In this document: positions 54,343 to 63,514 of the stretch, in pieces
Numbering within the stretch: the first letter of the stretch is position 1
How the letters are laid out: each line of letters begins with the position of its first letter
NCBI RefSeq assembly: GCF_902498805.1
Contig: NZ_LR701581.1
Location: forward strand, 124,001-188,000
Source of the DNA: Imperialibacter sp. EC-SDR9
GTDB lineage: Bacteria > Bacteroidota > Bacteroidia > Cytophagales > Cyclobacteriaceae
DNA length: 64,000 nucleotides
Direction: 5' to 3'
Notes under the pieces: model-generated
The model's input: the letters and a program-made list of their open reading frames with translations, nothing else
What the model was told of the DNA's origin: nothing
Databases searched by the model: none
Program-made: the position numbers and the translations under genes

Positions 54343-55426
54343 ATGACAATAGAACAGTTGAAAGACGTGAAAGCCAGGGTAGCGGCTTTGAGGGGGTATC
54401 TTTGACTACGATAACCGCAAACGTGAAGTAGAAGACAATGAGGCGCTGACGGTGCTGCCGGGCTTCTGGGACAAACCCAGTGAAGCTGAAAAACTGTTGA
54501 AAGAAATCAGGCTACAGAAGGTGTGGACCGACGCCTATGAAGAAGTGAAAACTTCTCTGGAAGATGTGGAAACCCTGTATGAATTCTATAATGCCGACGA
54601 GGCTGAGATGGAGGAGGTTGATGCGGAGTACAAAAAAGTCTCTGCGCAGCTGGAAGAAGTAGAGTTGAAGAAGATGCTCAGTGGCGAAGAAGACCAGCTG
54701 AGCGCCATGCTCGAGATTAATCCAGGTGCAGGTGGAACTGAGAGCAACGACTGGGCGGAAATCCTCATGCGGATGTACATCATGTGGGGAGAGAAGCATG
54801 GTTACAAAGTGAGGCAGGTAGACTACACGCCAGGTGAAACAGCCGGGTTGAAGTCTGCCACGCTGGAGTTTGAAGGCCAGTTTGCTTATGGCTACCTGAA
54901 GGCCGAAACGGGCGTGCACCGTTTGGTGCGCATTTCACCCTTCGATTCGGGCGGAAGAAGGCATACGTCTTTTGCTTCCATTTATGTGTACCCGGTAGCC
55001 GACGACAGCATTCAGATTGAAATCAATCCTGCCGATGTGGAGCTGCATACGTCCCGATCAGGTGGTGCGGGTGGTCAGAACGTGAACAAGGTGGAAACCA
55101 AGGTGCAGCTGACCCACAAGCCCACGGGCATTGTGGTGGTGTGTCAGGTCGAGCGGTCGCAGCTGGCCAACAGAGAGCTGGCCATGCAAATGCTGAAGTC
55201 AAGGCTGTATCAGATGGAGGTGGAGAAGCGCAATGCCGTGCGTGACAAGGTGGAAGCCGGTAAGATGCGGGTCGACTTTGGCTCGCAAATCCGCAACTAC
55301 GTGCTGCACCCTTACAAACTGATCAAGGATGCCCGCACCGGCGTGGAGCGCACCGACGTGCAGAATGTACTCGACGGCGATCTCGACGACTACATCAAAG
55401 CGTTTTTGATGGGGCAGGAGGCTTAG
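54343..55426 (+). CDS. prfB: Peptide chain release factor 2, programmed +1 frameshift
   Basis: RF2 recognises UGA and UAA and triggers peptide release. The start ATG 54343 opens a 20-codon frame that ends at in-frame UGA 54403-54405. Shifting +1 after CTT (skipping one T) continues at 54404 to give 340 more residues, 360 in all, the usual RF2 size. AGGGGG at 54391-54396 sits upstream of TATCTTTGAC exactly as in the classical autoregulatory frameshift site. In the main frame the stop-codon-recognition SPF motif ([12 protein letters not shown]) and GGQ catalytic motif ([11 protein letters not shown]) are intact. Frame-based annotation would start this gene too late, at 54452. Confidence 0.97.
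54391..54406 (+). promoter_or_regulatory. prfB +1 programmed frameshift site
   Basis: AGGGGGTATCTTTGAC contains the Shine-Dalgarno-like AGGGGG, the slippery CUU codon, and the UGA stop followed by C, a weak termination context. It autoregulates RF2: low RF2 slows decoding of UGA and favours slippage. Confidence 0.95.
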
Positions 55427-55552
55427 TAGTCAGAAGCTTGAAATGTTCCGGCACGTGTCTCCATGGCCGGAAAATTGCTTATTCTCATAAACCGATCCAT
55501 TTTTTGAACAGCCCGCCGACTAGAGTTGAGTTAGTTCTTGAAGTAGCCTGAC

Positions 55553-55885
55553 TTAAATAAGACCTGTTTTCTTTAATAGCTCCAGAATCTCTTTTCTGGC
55601 AATCGATTCAAGTTTCCCTTTATCATATATTGACACCAGATAGATGGTCTTCTGAATAACTTTCACGTATGTGATTACTCTTGCTCCACCGGATTTCCCT
55701 TTCCCTTTGGCGGTAATGGCCAGGCGTATTTTATAAAGCCCATGGCCCAGATCCGTGCCATAAAAAGGGTTGCCTTTTAATGTAGAGACCAGTGAGGCCA
55801 AGTCGGATTTAAGGGAGTTATATTTTTTCGAAAGCTTCTTGGCATGCTTATCGAAATGAGGAATGGTTTCAACACTATAGCTCAT
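55553..55885 (-). CDS. RelE/ParE-type toxin of a TA module
   Basis: A 110-residue small protein of RelE/ParE superfamily size and pattern: an N-terminal beta strand and helix (IPHFDKHAKKLSKKY), a central LGHGLYKIRLA strand pair with the conserved Arg, a lysine-rich insert (TAKGKGKSGGARVITYV) and a final helix. RelE-type toxins cut ribosome-bound mRNA and ParE types poison gyrase; the sequence does not tell which. Its start overlaps the stop of the upstream antitoxin by 11 bases, the classical arrangement. Confidence 0.85.
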   Translation of the reverse strand: MSYSVETIPHFDKHAKKLSKKYNSLKSDLASLVSTLKGNPFYGTDLGHGLYKIRLAITAKGKGKSGGARVITYVKVIQKTIYLVSIYDKGKLESIARKEILELLKKTGLI

Positions 55886-56069
55886 TCAGCAAGTCTTCCA
55901 CAGGCCTGGATTTAAGCTTACCATCCTGAATTTGCTTCAACTCAAAAAGGCCTTTCTCGAGGTCTTCAAGGTTTTTGTTGTTTTCAATTCTAACGTAATC
56001 CAGGGTCTTTACAAACTCTACGAAAGTTTTGAATTTACTGTCGTTGATTTTAAGTGTGATCTCTTTCAT
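55875..56069 (-). CDS. Putative antitoxin of the RelE/ParE module
   Basis: A 64-residue acidic/basic mixed protein (MKEITLKINDSKF) with a beta-strand start that resembles ribbon-helix-helix antitoxins (ITLKIND) and a helical, charged C-terminus that would wrap the toxin. The ATG 56069 start is preferred over an upstream in-frame Met at 56087. The 11-base overlap with the toxin gene supports a coupled module that would autoregulate its promoter in the region 56070-56276. Confidence 0.75.
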   Translation of the reverse strand: MKEITLKINDSKFKTFVEFVKTLDYVRIENNKNLEDLEKGLFELKQIQDGKLKSRPVEDLLNEL

Positions 56070-56276
56070 GGCCGCTAGTTTCCACAAAGTTAGCTATTTT
56101 GTACGTTATTTCGCCCATGGGTTACATCTTGATTTGCCGCTAGTCTTGGTGTTGCCGCTTATGGATTAAGTAAATATCTGTTCTCATCACTTACACGCCG
56201 GAACAATTCGTCTAAACCCGCCTTTTTTTTTGAATTACCTTCCCGAAGGCTCTACCTTTACCCGTCGATTTTTTCT

Positions 56277-57461
56277 ATGACCCAGCAAAAGATATACACA
56301 TGGCAGTTTATGCTATTGTGTTTCAGTAGTCTCCTTTTCTTCAGCAGCTTCAATATGATCATCCCGGAGCTACCGGCCTTCCTGACCTCCATTGGCGGTG
56401 GCGATTACAAGGGTCTTATCATTTCGGTTTTTACCCTCACAGCCGGCCTCAGCCGTCCATTCAGTGGCAAGCTGGCCGATAAGGTAGGGCGAGTACCCGT
56501 GATGGTATTCGGCGCTACGGTTAGCGGATTGGCGGCGCTGGTATATCCCCATGTCACCGTGGTATGGGCTTTCTTGTTGCTTCGTTTCTTTCATGGTTTT
56601 TCAACAGGTTTTAAACCTACTGGCACGGCAGCCTATGTAGGAGACATTGCGCCGCTGCTGAAAAGGGGAGAAGCCATGGGCATTTTTGGCCTCTTTGGCA
56701 GCATGGGGATGGCCATCGGGCCTGCTATAGGCTCCTACATCGCCTCAGCTGCTTCGCTGAACACCATGTTCTACACCTCTTCACTGATGGCGCTGTTGTC
56801 AGTGGTTATACTGGCTGGCATGAGAGAGACGCTGGCCAATAGGGAGAAATTTCGCCCTGATCACCTGAAAATAAACTGGGCTGACGTATATGAACCAAGG
56901 GTGCTATATCCCTCAGTTACCTTGCTGCTCACCATGCTGCCTTTCGGGGCTGTGCTTACCCTCGCACCCGACTTTAGCGACTATTTGGGAATGGGAAACC
57001 GAGGTCTATACTTCACGACTTTCACAATAGCCTCTCTGGGTATCAGGTTCATTGCAGGCAAAGCGTCGGACAAGTATGGAAGGGTGGCTGTGCTGCGTTT
57101 CTCCATCTTCTTTCTTGTGGCGGCCATGATCACTACCGGCTTTTCCACCAGTGTATGGCAGTTTTTGACAGGTGCTGTGCTGTTTGGCATCGGCACGGGC
57201 ATGAACTCACCCACTATTTACGCCTGGACCATCGACCTAAGCGATGAGCATCACAGAGGCAGGGGCATTGCCACCATGTATATAGCCCTGGAAGTGGGCA
57301 TAGGTTTGGGGGCACTGCTGGCAGGATGGCTTTACGGCAACCACTTTTCGCATATGCCCTATGTGTTTTCATTCGTAGGCTTTGTTGCCTTTCTGGGTTG
57401 GGTTTTTGTAGAGCTCATTGGTAAGAAAAAAGACGTGATTCCCTCCCAACTGCGCCAGTAG
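56277..57461 (+). CDS. MFS transporter
   Basis: A 394-residue major facilitator protein with 12 hydrophobic segments. The N-terminal half has the conserved loop-2 motif as GKLADKVGRVPVMVFG, and a related GKASDKYGRVAVLRF occurs in the second half, the internal duplication typical of the superfamily. The pattern fits drug or metabolite efflux carriers, but the substrate is unknown. It is followed after 30 bases by the lysoplasmalogenase-like gene on the same strand. Confidence 0.9.
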   Translation: MTQQKIYTWQFMLLCFSSLLFFSSFNMIIPELPAFLTSIGGGDYKGLIISVFTLTAGLSRPFSGKLADKVGRVPVMVFGATVSGLAALVYPHVTVVWAFLLLRFFHGFSTGFKPTGTAAYVGDIAPLLKRGEAMGIFGLFGSMGMAIGPAIGSYIASAASLNTMFYTSSLMALLSVVILAGMRETLANREKFRPDHLKINWADVYEPRVLYPSVTLLLTMLPFGAVLTLAPDFSDYLGMGNRGLYFTTFTIASLGIRFIAGKASDKYGRVAVLRFSIFFLVAAMITTGFSTSVWQFLTGAVLFGIGTGMNSPTIYAWTIDLSDEHHRGRGIATMYIALEVGIGLGALLAGWLYGNHFSHMPYVFSFVGFVAFLGWVFVELIGKKKDVIPSQLRQ

Positions 57462-57491
57462 ATTTATTTACTTTGTTCCAAAACACAGACA

Positions 57492-58214
57492 ATGAACACC
57501 CGAAACCTGATCTCTGTCCTTTTCCTTCTTTCGATAGGTGTGCACCTGTGGGCGGTGGGCGTTGAAAACTCCGACCTGATCCACTGGACCAAGCCGTTGC
57601 TGATGCCCTTGCTGGCCTTTTATTTTTGGTTGAGTAGCAAGGCGGTTGACAAGTCGGTGAGGGTAGGCATTCTGGCGGCGCTGGTTTTTAGCTGGCTGGG
57701 TGATTCATTGCTTATGTATCAGGGAAAGGCGGAAATGTATTTCCTGCTTGGTCTGGGCGCTTTTCTTGTAGCACAGATCATGTATGGATTCAATTTTGCC
57801 CAGCTTAAAAATCCTTCAAAAGGAAAGATGGAGTGGCGCACAAAATTTAGTGTGGGTCTACTTGTTATCTTTTACTTTTTCATGCTGTATACGCTCTGGA
57901 ATTTCCTTGGCAGCCTCAAGGTGCCGGTTATTTTTTACGGTGCTTGCTTGGTGGGCATGCTGTTAATGGCGGTGATCAGGAAAAACAGAACCAACGAAAC
58001 GAGTTTTTCCCTTTTATTTTTTGGCGCCATCGCCTTTCTCGTCTCCGATTCTATGCTGGCGGTAAGTAAGTTTGTCGGGCCATTTCCCATGGCTGGATTT
58101 TGGGTAATGGTGACGTATATTGCGGCACAGGCGCTGATTGTTCAGGGAGTATTGGCACACTATCACGGTGAGCCTAGTCCGGCGAAGAAACCTGCGCCGA
58201 AGGGGCGTCGATGA
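57492..58214 (+). CDS. YhhN/TMEM86-like membrane protein (lysoplasmalogenase family)
   Basis: A 240-residue polytopic protein with about eight membrane helices. WTKPLLMPLLAFYF, FSWLGDSLLMY and the later AFLVSDSMLAVSKF are the conserved motifs of the YhhN family, in which two polar motifs (GD, SDS) form the putative active site. Some members hydrolyse lysoplasmalogen; bacterial substrates are uncertain. The C-terminal tail is basic. The last 41 bases overlap the end of the convergent lipoprotein gene. Confidence 0.88.
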   Translation: MNTRNLISVLFLLSIGVHLWAVGVENSDLIHWTKPLLMPLLAFYFWLSSKAVDKSVRVGILAALVFSWLGDSLLMYQGKAEMYFLLGLGAFLVAQIMYGFNFAQLKNPSKGKMEWRTKFSVGLLVIFYFFMLYTLWNFLGSLKVPVIFYGACLVGMLLMAVIRKNRTNETSFSLLFFGAIAFLVSDSMLAVSKFVGPFPMAGFWVMVTYIAAQALIVQGVLAHYHGEPSPAKKPAPKGRR

Positions 58215-58818
58215 GGTATTCGTGCACGGCGCTCTCCACGGTTTTGAGCTCTTTTACCTTTTTCTTGTAGCCAGGAAGCTCAACATACAACCAATAAGGG
58301 CTATCACATATTTCATTGGTCAGTGTCAGAGCGAGATCATCGTCAGGGCACTTGTTTTGATACGTAATGATCTTGCTGAAGTAGTTCCATTTGATCTGCC
58401 GCTGTTTCGACCAGTCCCGGTTCAGGTCTTGCACCCTTTTGGTGTCTGTAGTCAGTGAGTCGACCAGATAGGCAGCCACGTCTTCCGACAGCTTGTATCT
58501 GATTTTCACTGCATAGCGATCGATAAAGTAAGCCGTGATTTCGTCTACGTTGGCAGGGCCAATTTTGATCCCCGGATTCTTTCTGGTGTAGAAATGGAGC
58601 CTGCGAAAATGAAAACTGCCCAGATCTTTGTAGCCTGTAAGATCGATGACATCCCGATAGGCATTTAGGGCAAGGGCCGTCTTGCGATTGGCGACAGGAA
58701 GTGATGAGGCCGTACCATTTACAGATGAACCAGTTTTATCAGTTGGGTCAATGGCAGATCGTTTTTGTCCGCAACCCAGCATGGCAGCTAAAATAAGGAA
58801 GGGGAGAAGTGGCCTCAT
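58174..58818 (-). CDS. Hypothetical lipoprotein
   Basis: A 214-residue protein with SPII signal and lipobox AMLGC (Cys16). A low-complexity linker (DPTDKTGSSVNGTASSLP) precedes a mixed alpha-beta domain with YFIDRYAVKIRYKLSEDVA and a C-terminal helix-rich part. I do not recognise the family. It overlaps the convergent YhhN-like gene by 41 bases at their 3' ends. Confidence 0.7.
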   Translation of the reverse strand: MRPLLPFLILAAMLGCGQKRSAIDPTDKTGSSVNGTASSLPVANRKTALALNAYRDVIDLTGYKDLGSFHFRRLHFYTRKNPGIKIGPANVDEITAYFIDRYAVKIRYKLSEDVAAYLVDSLTTDTKRVQDLNRDWSKQRQIKWNYFSKIITYQNKCPDDDLALTLTNEICDSPYWLYVELPGYKKKVKELKTVESAVHEYLIDAPSAQVSSPD

Positions 58819-58962
58819 TAGAACTAAGTTAGCTATTTATTGTCTTGGAATGCTCTTTTCTGTCAAAATAGTAGCCGCCTATTGTAAGATTTATTGAAAA
58901 TGAAATTGAATTAAGTCATTTTCAAAAGTTATTATTGCAGCCACGTTAACACGCCCCAAGGA

Positions 58963-59481
58963 ATGGATAAAAAACCGGAGATTACTTATTCGCTAGGACG
59001 ATTCGAACCCCAGGTATTCGTTAAGGTTTTTAGTCTGTTAATAGTTATTCTGGCAGGATTGTCGCTTCTGGCGAGCTACTTAATGGACCAGTCACTTGAA
59101 GGAATCATTGTCGGCCAGGGGCTCTATCGGTTTATTCTTCTTCCCTTTTTTCTTGCCGGTGGGATTGCTTACATCACCAGACATTCAACGCTGAAAGTTA
59201 CCCATGTCACCAAGCGAAAGCTTGGCAAGCTGGTCACTGAAGCGATGCGGAAAGAAGGCTATGAGTTGAGGAAAGATAAAGACCAGGTGATGGTTTTCGA
59301 TCCTGAGATCAGTGGGATTGTTTCTCTGAATCAATGGATGGAGAATGTTACAGTTACTGTGAAATTCAAAAACCACAACATGACCATTGTGGGCCCCAGA
59401 AGAATTATGAGGAATATGCATGACAGAGTGAAGTTTGGGCTCGATTTCAAGGAGGCCTTGCGCCTGGAGCCTGCTCAATAA
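58963..59481 (+). CDS. Hypothetical membrane protein
   Basis: A 172-residue protein with two transmembrane helices (about residues 22-43 and 55-73) and a cytoplasmic-type C-terminal domain of about 95 residues with alternating strands (KVTHVTKRKLGKLVTEAMRK, VTVTVKFKNHNMTIVGPR). No catalytic motif is visible. The final seven bases overlap the convergent nitroreductase gene. A nucleotide-sensing or scaffold role is possible but unsupported. Confidence 0.7.
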   Translation: MDKKPEITYSLGRFEPQVFVKVFSLLIVILAGLSLLASYLMDQSLEGIIVGQGLYRFILLPFFLAGGIAYITRHSTLKVTHVTKRKLGKLVTEAMRKEGYELRKDKDQVMVFDPEISGIVSLNQWMENVTVTVKFKNHNMTIVGPRRIMRNMHDRVKFGLDFKEALRLEPAQ

Positions 59482-60164
59482 AATTTAGCCACTTCCTCCA
59501 GTGGCTTTCTTGTCAGCTTAGGCACATACACCTCATCGGCCGCATAACCCACAGGTAGTAACAAATAGGGCCTTTCGTTGTCGGGCCTGTCGAGTATTTT
59601 CGAAAGAAAATTCATTGGGCTTGGTGTGTGTGTCAGTGTCACCAATCCAGCCATGTGCACCGCTGTAATGAACATCCCGCAGGCAATCCCCACCGATTCG
59701 TTCACGTAGTAATTATTGATTTTTTCTCCCTCAGTGTCTTTATCGTACGCCTTCTTAAACACAACGACTATCCACGGAGCCGTTTCCAGAAAGGGTTTGC
59801 TCCAGTTGGTGCCTATAGGTGCGAGGTCTTTCAGCCAGCGTTCGCTCATGCGGCCATGGTAGCTCTCGTATTCTTCCTGTTCGGCTGCTTTTCTTATTTC
59901 CTTTTTGATCGCTGGGTTTGAAATGGCACAGAATGTCCAGGGTTGCTTATGTGCCCCGGAAGGTGCTGTAGAGGCGGTTTTTATGATATTTTCGATCACT
60001 GCCCGATCAACCGGTTTGTCTGAGAAATCCCTGACGGTTCGCCGCAAGTCCATGTCCTGATAAAAGTGCAGGCTCTTTTGCAAGGTGATATCCGGGGTAA
60101 ATGCCCTCGGATGGTACTGCACATGCTCGTATCCGTCTATAACTTTTATTGTCTCCTCAGTCAT
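59475..60164 (-). CDS. Nitroreductase-family flavoprotein, iodotyrosine deiodinase-like
   Basis: A 229-residue FMN enzyme of the nitroreductase fold. The RRTVRDFS start of the FMN site, TAPSGAHKQPWTF, RMSERWLKDL, TNWSKPFLETAP and LLLPVGYAADEVYVPKLTRKP all match the iodotyrosine deiodinase branch rather than classical nitroreductases. Glu98, Tyr102 and Lys123 sit where the deiodinase lid residues that grip the halotyrosine zwitterion are found. It may dehalogenate halotyrosines or have a related reductive role. It is divergent from the penicillin-acylase-like gene. Confidence 0.9.
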   Translation of the reverse strand: MTEETIKVIDGYEHVQYHPRAFTPDITLQKSLHFYQDMDLRRTVRDFSDKPVDRAVIENIIKTASTAPSGAHKQPWTFCAISNPAIKKEIRKAAEQEEYESYHGRMSERWLKDLAPIGTNWSKPFLETAPWIVVVFKKAYDKDTEGEKINNYYVNESVGIACGMFITAVHMAGLVTLTHTPSPMNFLSKILDRPDNERPYLLLPVGYAADEVYVPKLTRKPLEEVAKFY

Positions 60165-60257
60165 CTTTTTGGCCTTTATAAAAAAATGCAGCCTCTTGTC
60201 GGGCTTAATTTTTATACCTTCTCAAATCTAGACAACCAATCGTAAACCTCAGAATTG

Positions 60258-62666
60258 ATGTTAAAAAAATTAGCCACCTCGTCCTTCTTATTGCTTTTCA
60301 GCTTCTTTACATCGCATGCTCAACAACTAACAGTTTCCGGGCTGCAGGATAAAGTAGAGGTATACCGTGACCCCTGGGGTATCAACCATATTTATGCTGA
60401 GAATGAGCACGACCTCTTTTTTACCCAGGGCTACATGGCCGCCAAAGATCGCCTTTTTCAGTTTGAAATTTGGCGAAGGCAGGCCACTGGTACAGTAGCT
60501 GAACTGCTGGGAGAACGGGAAATAAAACGAGACATAGGTACGAGGCTCTTTAAGTTTCGGGGAAACATGAAAGAAGAAATGAACCACTATCATGAAAGAG
60601 GTGAGGAAATCATTACCGCTTTTGTAGATGGGGTAAATACCTATATCGCCGAAGCTAATGCAGCTCCTGATAAACTGCCTGTCGAGTTTCAACTCTTGAA
60701 GACAAAACCACAGCCTTGGACACCCGAAGTAGTTATTTCCAGGCATCAGGGGTTGTTGGGGAATATCGGCAACGAGCTGAAAGCTGCCCGGGCCGTGGCG
60801 GCGATTGGAGCCGAAAAGTTTAAGGAAATAGAGTACTATCATCCGTTCGATCCCGATTTGAATATGGACCCGGTTATCGACCAGTCGCTGCTGACCGAAG
60901 ATATCCTTGAGCTTTATAATGCTTATCGGAAATCTGTCAAATTTCAACCCTCAGATGTGCAAGCCAGCGCCAGGGAAGGCATGGAGAAGTACAGCAAGCT
61001 GGCAGCCAAATGGGAAGAGGACTTTACGCTTGACAGGCAGGAACTCAGAAACGCCGTTGGTAGTAACAATTGGGTGGTGAGTGGCGAGCGTACTCAGAGC
61101 GGCTACCCCATGCTGGCCAACGACCCGCACCGTGGACTGGCGGCACCATCACTTCGATACTGGTCGCACTTGGTAGCGCCGGGCTGGAATGTGATAGGGG
61201 CTGGTGAGCCTGAGATTCCCGGCATTTCGATTGGCCACAATGAGTTTGGTGCCTGGGGGCTCACGGTGTTTACCAACGATAGCGAAGATTTGTATGTGTA
61301 TGAAACAAATCCGAACAACCCCAGTCAATACAAATACAACGGTGGCTGGGAAGACATGAAGATCATCAGCGAGACGATAAAAGTGAAAGATCGCCCGGAT
61401 GTTACCGTTGATTTGAAGTATACCCGCCACGGACCGGTGGTGTTTGAGAAAGCAGACAAACACGTGGCTTATGCGGTGCGTTGCGGATGGCAGGAAGTGG
61501 GCGGGGCACCCTACCTTGCCAGCTTGAGAATGGATCAGGCCAAAACCTGGGAGGAATTCAGAGAGGCTTGCGGTTACAGCCATATTCCCGGAGAGAACAT
61601 GATTTGGGCCGATCGCAAAGGAAACATCGGATGGCAGGCTGTGGGCATTGCTCCCATTCGTAAAAACTTCAGCGGCATGGTGCCAGTGCCTGGCGACGGC
61701 CGCTACGAGTGGGGAGGATACTTGCCAATCAAAGCCAAGCCTCATAGCTACAATCCGGTGGAAGGCTACGTGATTACCGCCAATGAGAACCTTACCAAAA
61801 CCGATTATGAGTTTCCTGAGGTAATTACTTTTGATTGGGGTGATGGGTACAGGGGCGACAGGCTGAAGGAGATCATTGCTTCGGGTAGGGTGCTGAGCCT
61901 GGGGGACATGGCTGCCATGCAAACGGACTATCTGGCGCTTCCGGCAAGGGAAATCGTGCCTATGTTGAAAAATCTGTCTATTTCTGATACAAAAATAAGT
62001 GCAGCGAGAGACAAACTGCTGGCCTGGGATTTTGTGCTCGACAAGAATTCCACAACGGCTACTATTTACGCTGCCTGGGAAAAGGAGATCAATGCGAGAA
62101 TGAAGGTGTTGATGATTCCGCTCGAGGCTAGGGCGCATATTTCGGGACTTTCCATGTTTAAGGTCATCGGCTGGTTGCAAGCGCCGCCGCCGGTTTTTGG
62201 CAGCGATCCCATCAAGGGAAGGGACGACCTGTTGGTTTCATCTCTGTCGGTGGCCATTGCTCAACTTGAGCAAAAACTGGGAAGAGATCAACACAAGTGG
62301 CAATATGGCCAGGAAAAGAACCATCATGTTGTAATTAAACACCCCATGAGTGAGGCGGTTTCTGCTGATATAAGGAAAAAATTGGATGTTGGCCCCGCAC
62401 CACGGGGAGGCTACCACCTAACGCCAGGCGTGACCGGATCAGGCGACAATCAAACCCATGGTGCCACATTTCGCATTATTATGGACACCCAAAGCTGGGA
62501 TCGGTCGATGGGCATCAATTCACCCGGGCAGTCGGGCGACCCTGACAGCAAATACTACAAAAACCTTTTTGATCTTTGGGCTAATGATAAATATTTTCCG
62601 GTTTACTATTCGAAAGAGATGATCATGAAAGTGGCTGAAGAAAGCTATAAAATGAGCCCCCGGTAA
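60258..62666 (+). CDS. Penicillin acylase family (Ntn-hydrolase) exported protein
   Basis: An 802-residue precursor with a signal peptide (MLKKLATSSFLLLFSFFTSHAQ). It has the N-terminal chain motif VEVYRDPWGINHIYAEN, and the autocatalytic Ser at residue 269 in AVGSNNWVVSG, which becomes the N-terminal nucleophile of the beta chain after spacer removal. NDPHRG and HGPVV motifs follow. Members cleave penicillins, aculeacin or acyl-homoserine lactones; the actual substrate is uncertain. ATG 60258 is preferred over the adjoining TTG 60255. Confidence 0.92.
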   Translation: MLKKLATSSFLLLFSFFTSHAQQLTVSGLQDKVEVYRDPWGINHIYAENEHDLFFTQGYMAAKDRLFQFEIWRRQATGTVAELLGEREIKRDIGTRLFKFRGNMKEEMNHYHERGEEIITAFVDGVNTYIAEANAAPDKLPVEFQLLKTKPQPWTPEVVISRHQGLLGNIGNELKAARAVAAIGAEKFKEIEYYHPFDPDLNMDPVIDQSLLTEDILELYNAYRKSVKFQPSDVQASAREGMEKYSKLAAKWEEDFTLDRQELRNAVGSNNWVVSGERTQSGYPMLANDPHRGLAAPSLRYWSHLVAPGWNVIGAGEPEIPGISIGHNEFGAWGLTVFTNDSEDLYVYETNPNNPSQYKYNGGWEDMKIISETIKVKDRPDVTVDLKYTRHGPVVFEKADKHVAYAVRCGWQEVGGAPYLASLRMDQAKTWEEFREACGYSHIPGENMIWADRKGNIGWQAVGIAPIRKNFSGMVPVPGDGRYEWGGYLPIKAKPHSYNPVEGYVITANENLTKTDYEFPEVITFDWGDGYRGDRLKEIIASGRVLSLGDMAAMQTDYLALPAREIVPMLKNLSISDTKISAARDKLLAWDFVLDKNSTTATIYAAWEKEINARMKVLMIPLEARAHISGLSMFKVIGWLQAPPPVFGSDPIKGRDDLLVSSLSVAIAQLEQKLGRDQHKWQYGQEKNHHVVIKHPMSEAVSADIRKKLDVGPAPRGGYHLTPGVTGSGDNQTHGATFRIIMDTQSWDRSMGINSPGQSGDPDSKYYKNLFDLWANDKYFPVYYSKEMIMKVAEESYKMSPR

Positions 62667-62668
62667 GG

Positions 62669-63274
62669 CTATTTACCCAGTTTGTACTCCAGCCCGCTTT
62701 TTACTGCGGGCCATTCGGTATCAAGGATACTATAAACGGCGGTGTCTCTCATGGTACCGTTGGGCATAACATAATGGTTTCTGAAAATGCCGTCAAGTTG
62801 AGCGCCAAGCCGCTCGATGGCTGCCCTTGATGCTGTATTCATTCTGTGTGTTCGAAACTCCACAGCAATGCATTTCAGGTTTTCAAAAGCGTGTGTAAGG
62901 AGTAAATGCTTGCATTCGGTGTTAATCACAGTGCGCTGAACAGACTTTGCATACCAGGTGGATCCTATTTCCAGTCGATGTACGGTTTTCTCAATCCTCA
63001 GGAAACGGGTAGTTCCAACTATCTTTTGATGCGCCTTGCTGTAAATCACAAAAGGCAGGCAGGTTTTGTCGGCCTGCTCCTTAAAAGCTTTTTGAATCCA
63101 TGCTTCCATCGTTTCGGGTGATGGCACCAGCGTATACCAAAGTTTCCAGAGTTCACCATCTTTGGCAGCGTCACAAAGGTCGGCAAGATGTTCGGCAAGC
63201 ATGGGTTGAACGATTACATACTCACCCTCTAAGGTTACCGGGACTGGTGGGTATTCTGCAGGAGCCGACTTCAT
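62669..63274 (-). CDS. GNAT family N-acetyltransferase (RimJ/RimL-like)
   Basis: An acetyl-CoA-dependent acyltransferase of about 201 residues. The N-terminal strand VTLEGEYVIVQPM, IEIGSTWYAK-like acceptor loop (RLEIGSTWYAKSVQRT) and AFENLKCIAVEFRTHRMNTASRAAIERLGA with the acetyl-CoA Asn/Arg block are typical. I chose ATG 63274; an in-frame Met at 63340 would add 22 residues unlike the family, and neither start has a clear ribosome-binding site. The stop lies two bases after that of the penicillin acylase gene, so the genes are convergent. Confidence 0.85.
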   Translation of the reverse strand: MKSAPAEYPPVPVTLEGEYVIVQPMLAEHLADLCDAAKDGELWKLWYTLVPSPETMEAWIQKAFKEQADKTCLPFVIYSKAHQKIVGTTRFLRIEKTVHRLEIGSTWYAKSVQRTVINTECKHLLLTHAFENLKCIAVEFRTHRMNTASRAAIERLGAQLDGIFRNHYVMPNGTMRDTAVYSILDTEWPAVKSGLEYKLGK

Positions 63275-63514
63275 CAATTGGATAGACGATATTGAAAAAA
63301 AATCAAACAAGTCAAATGTAAGCTTTTTGCCAATTTTCATAAAAGCTATCTATGTGAAAGTTTGCTATGATACTTGTCTAATTAACCTTTTTGGGGCTAA
63401 TTGAAATCGTTTATGATCGTATGCGGTGTCTGGAAAATGTCGAAAACCTATAAAATATTACAGCACTATCGGTGCGCCACTATAAATACATAAATTGCGG
63501 TGTATTTTCGAGCG

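Noticed and set aside
58174..58214. 41-base 3' overlap of convergent genes as a sign of a mis-called gene
   Set aside because: Both proteins have independent support (YhhN motifs and a lipoprotein signal), so the overlap is accepted as real.
61149..62180. Minus-strand 343-codon frame
   Set aside because: Long antisense shadow of the penicillin acylase gene; composition is His/Arg/Pro-rich and no motif is seen.
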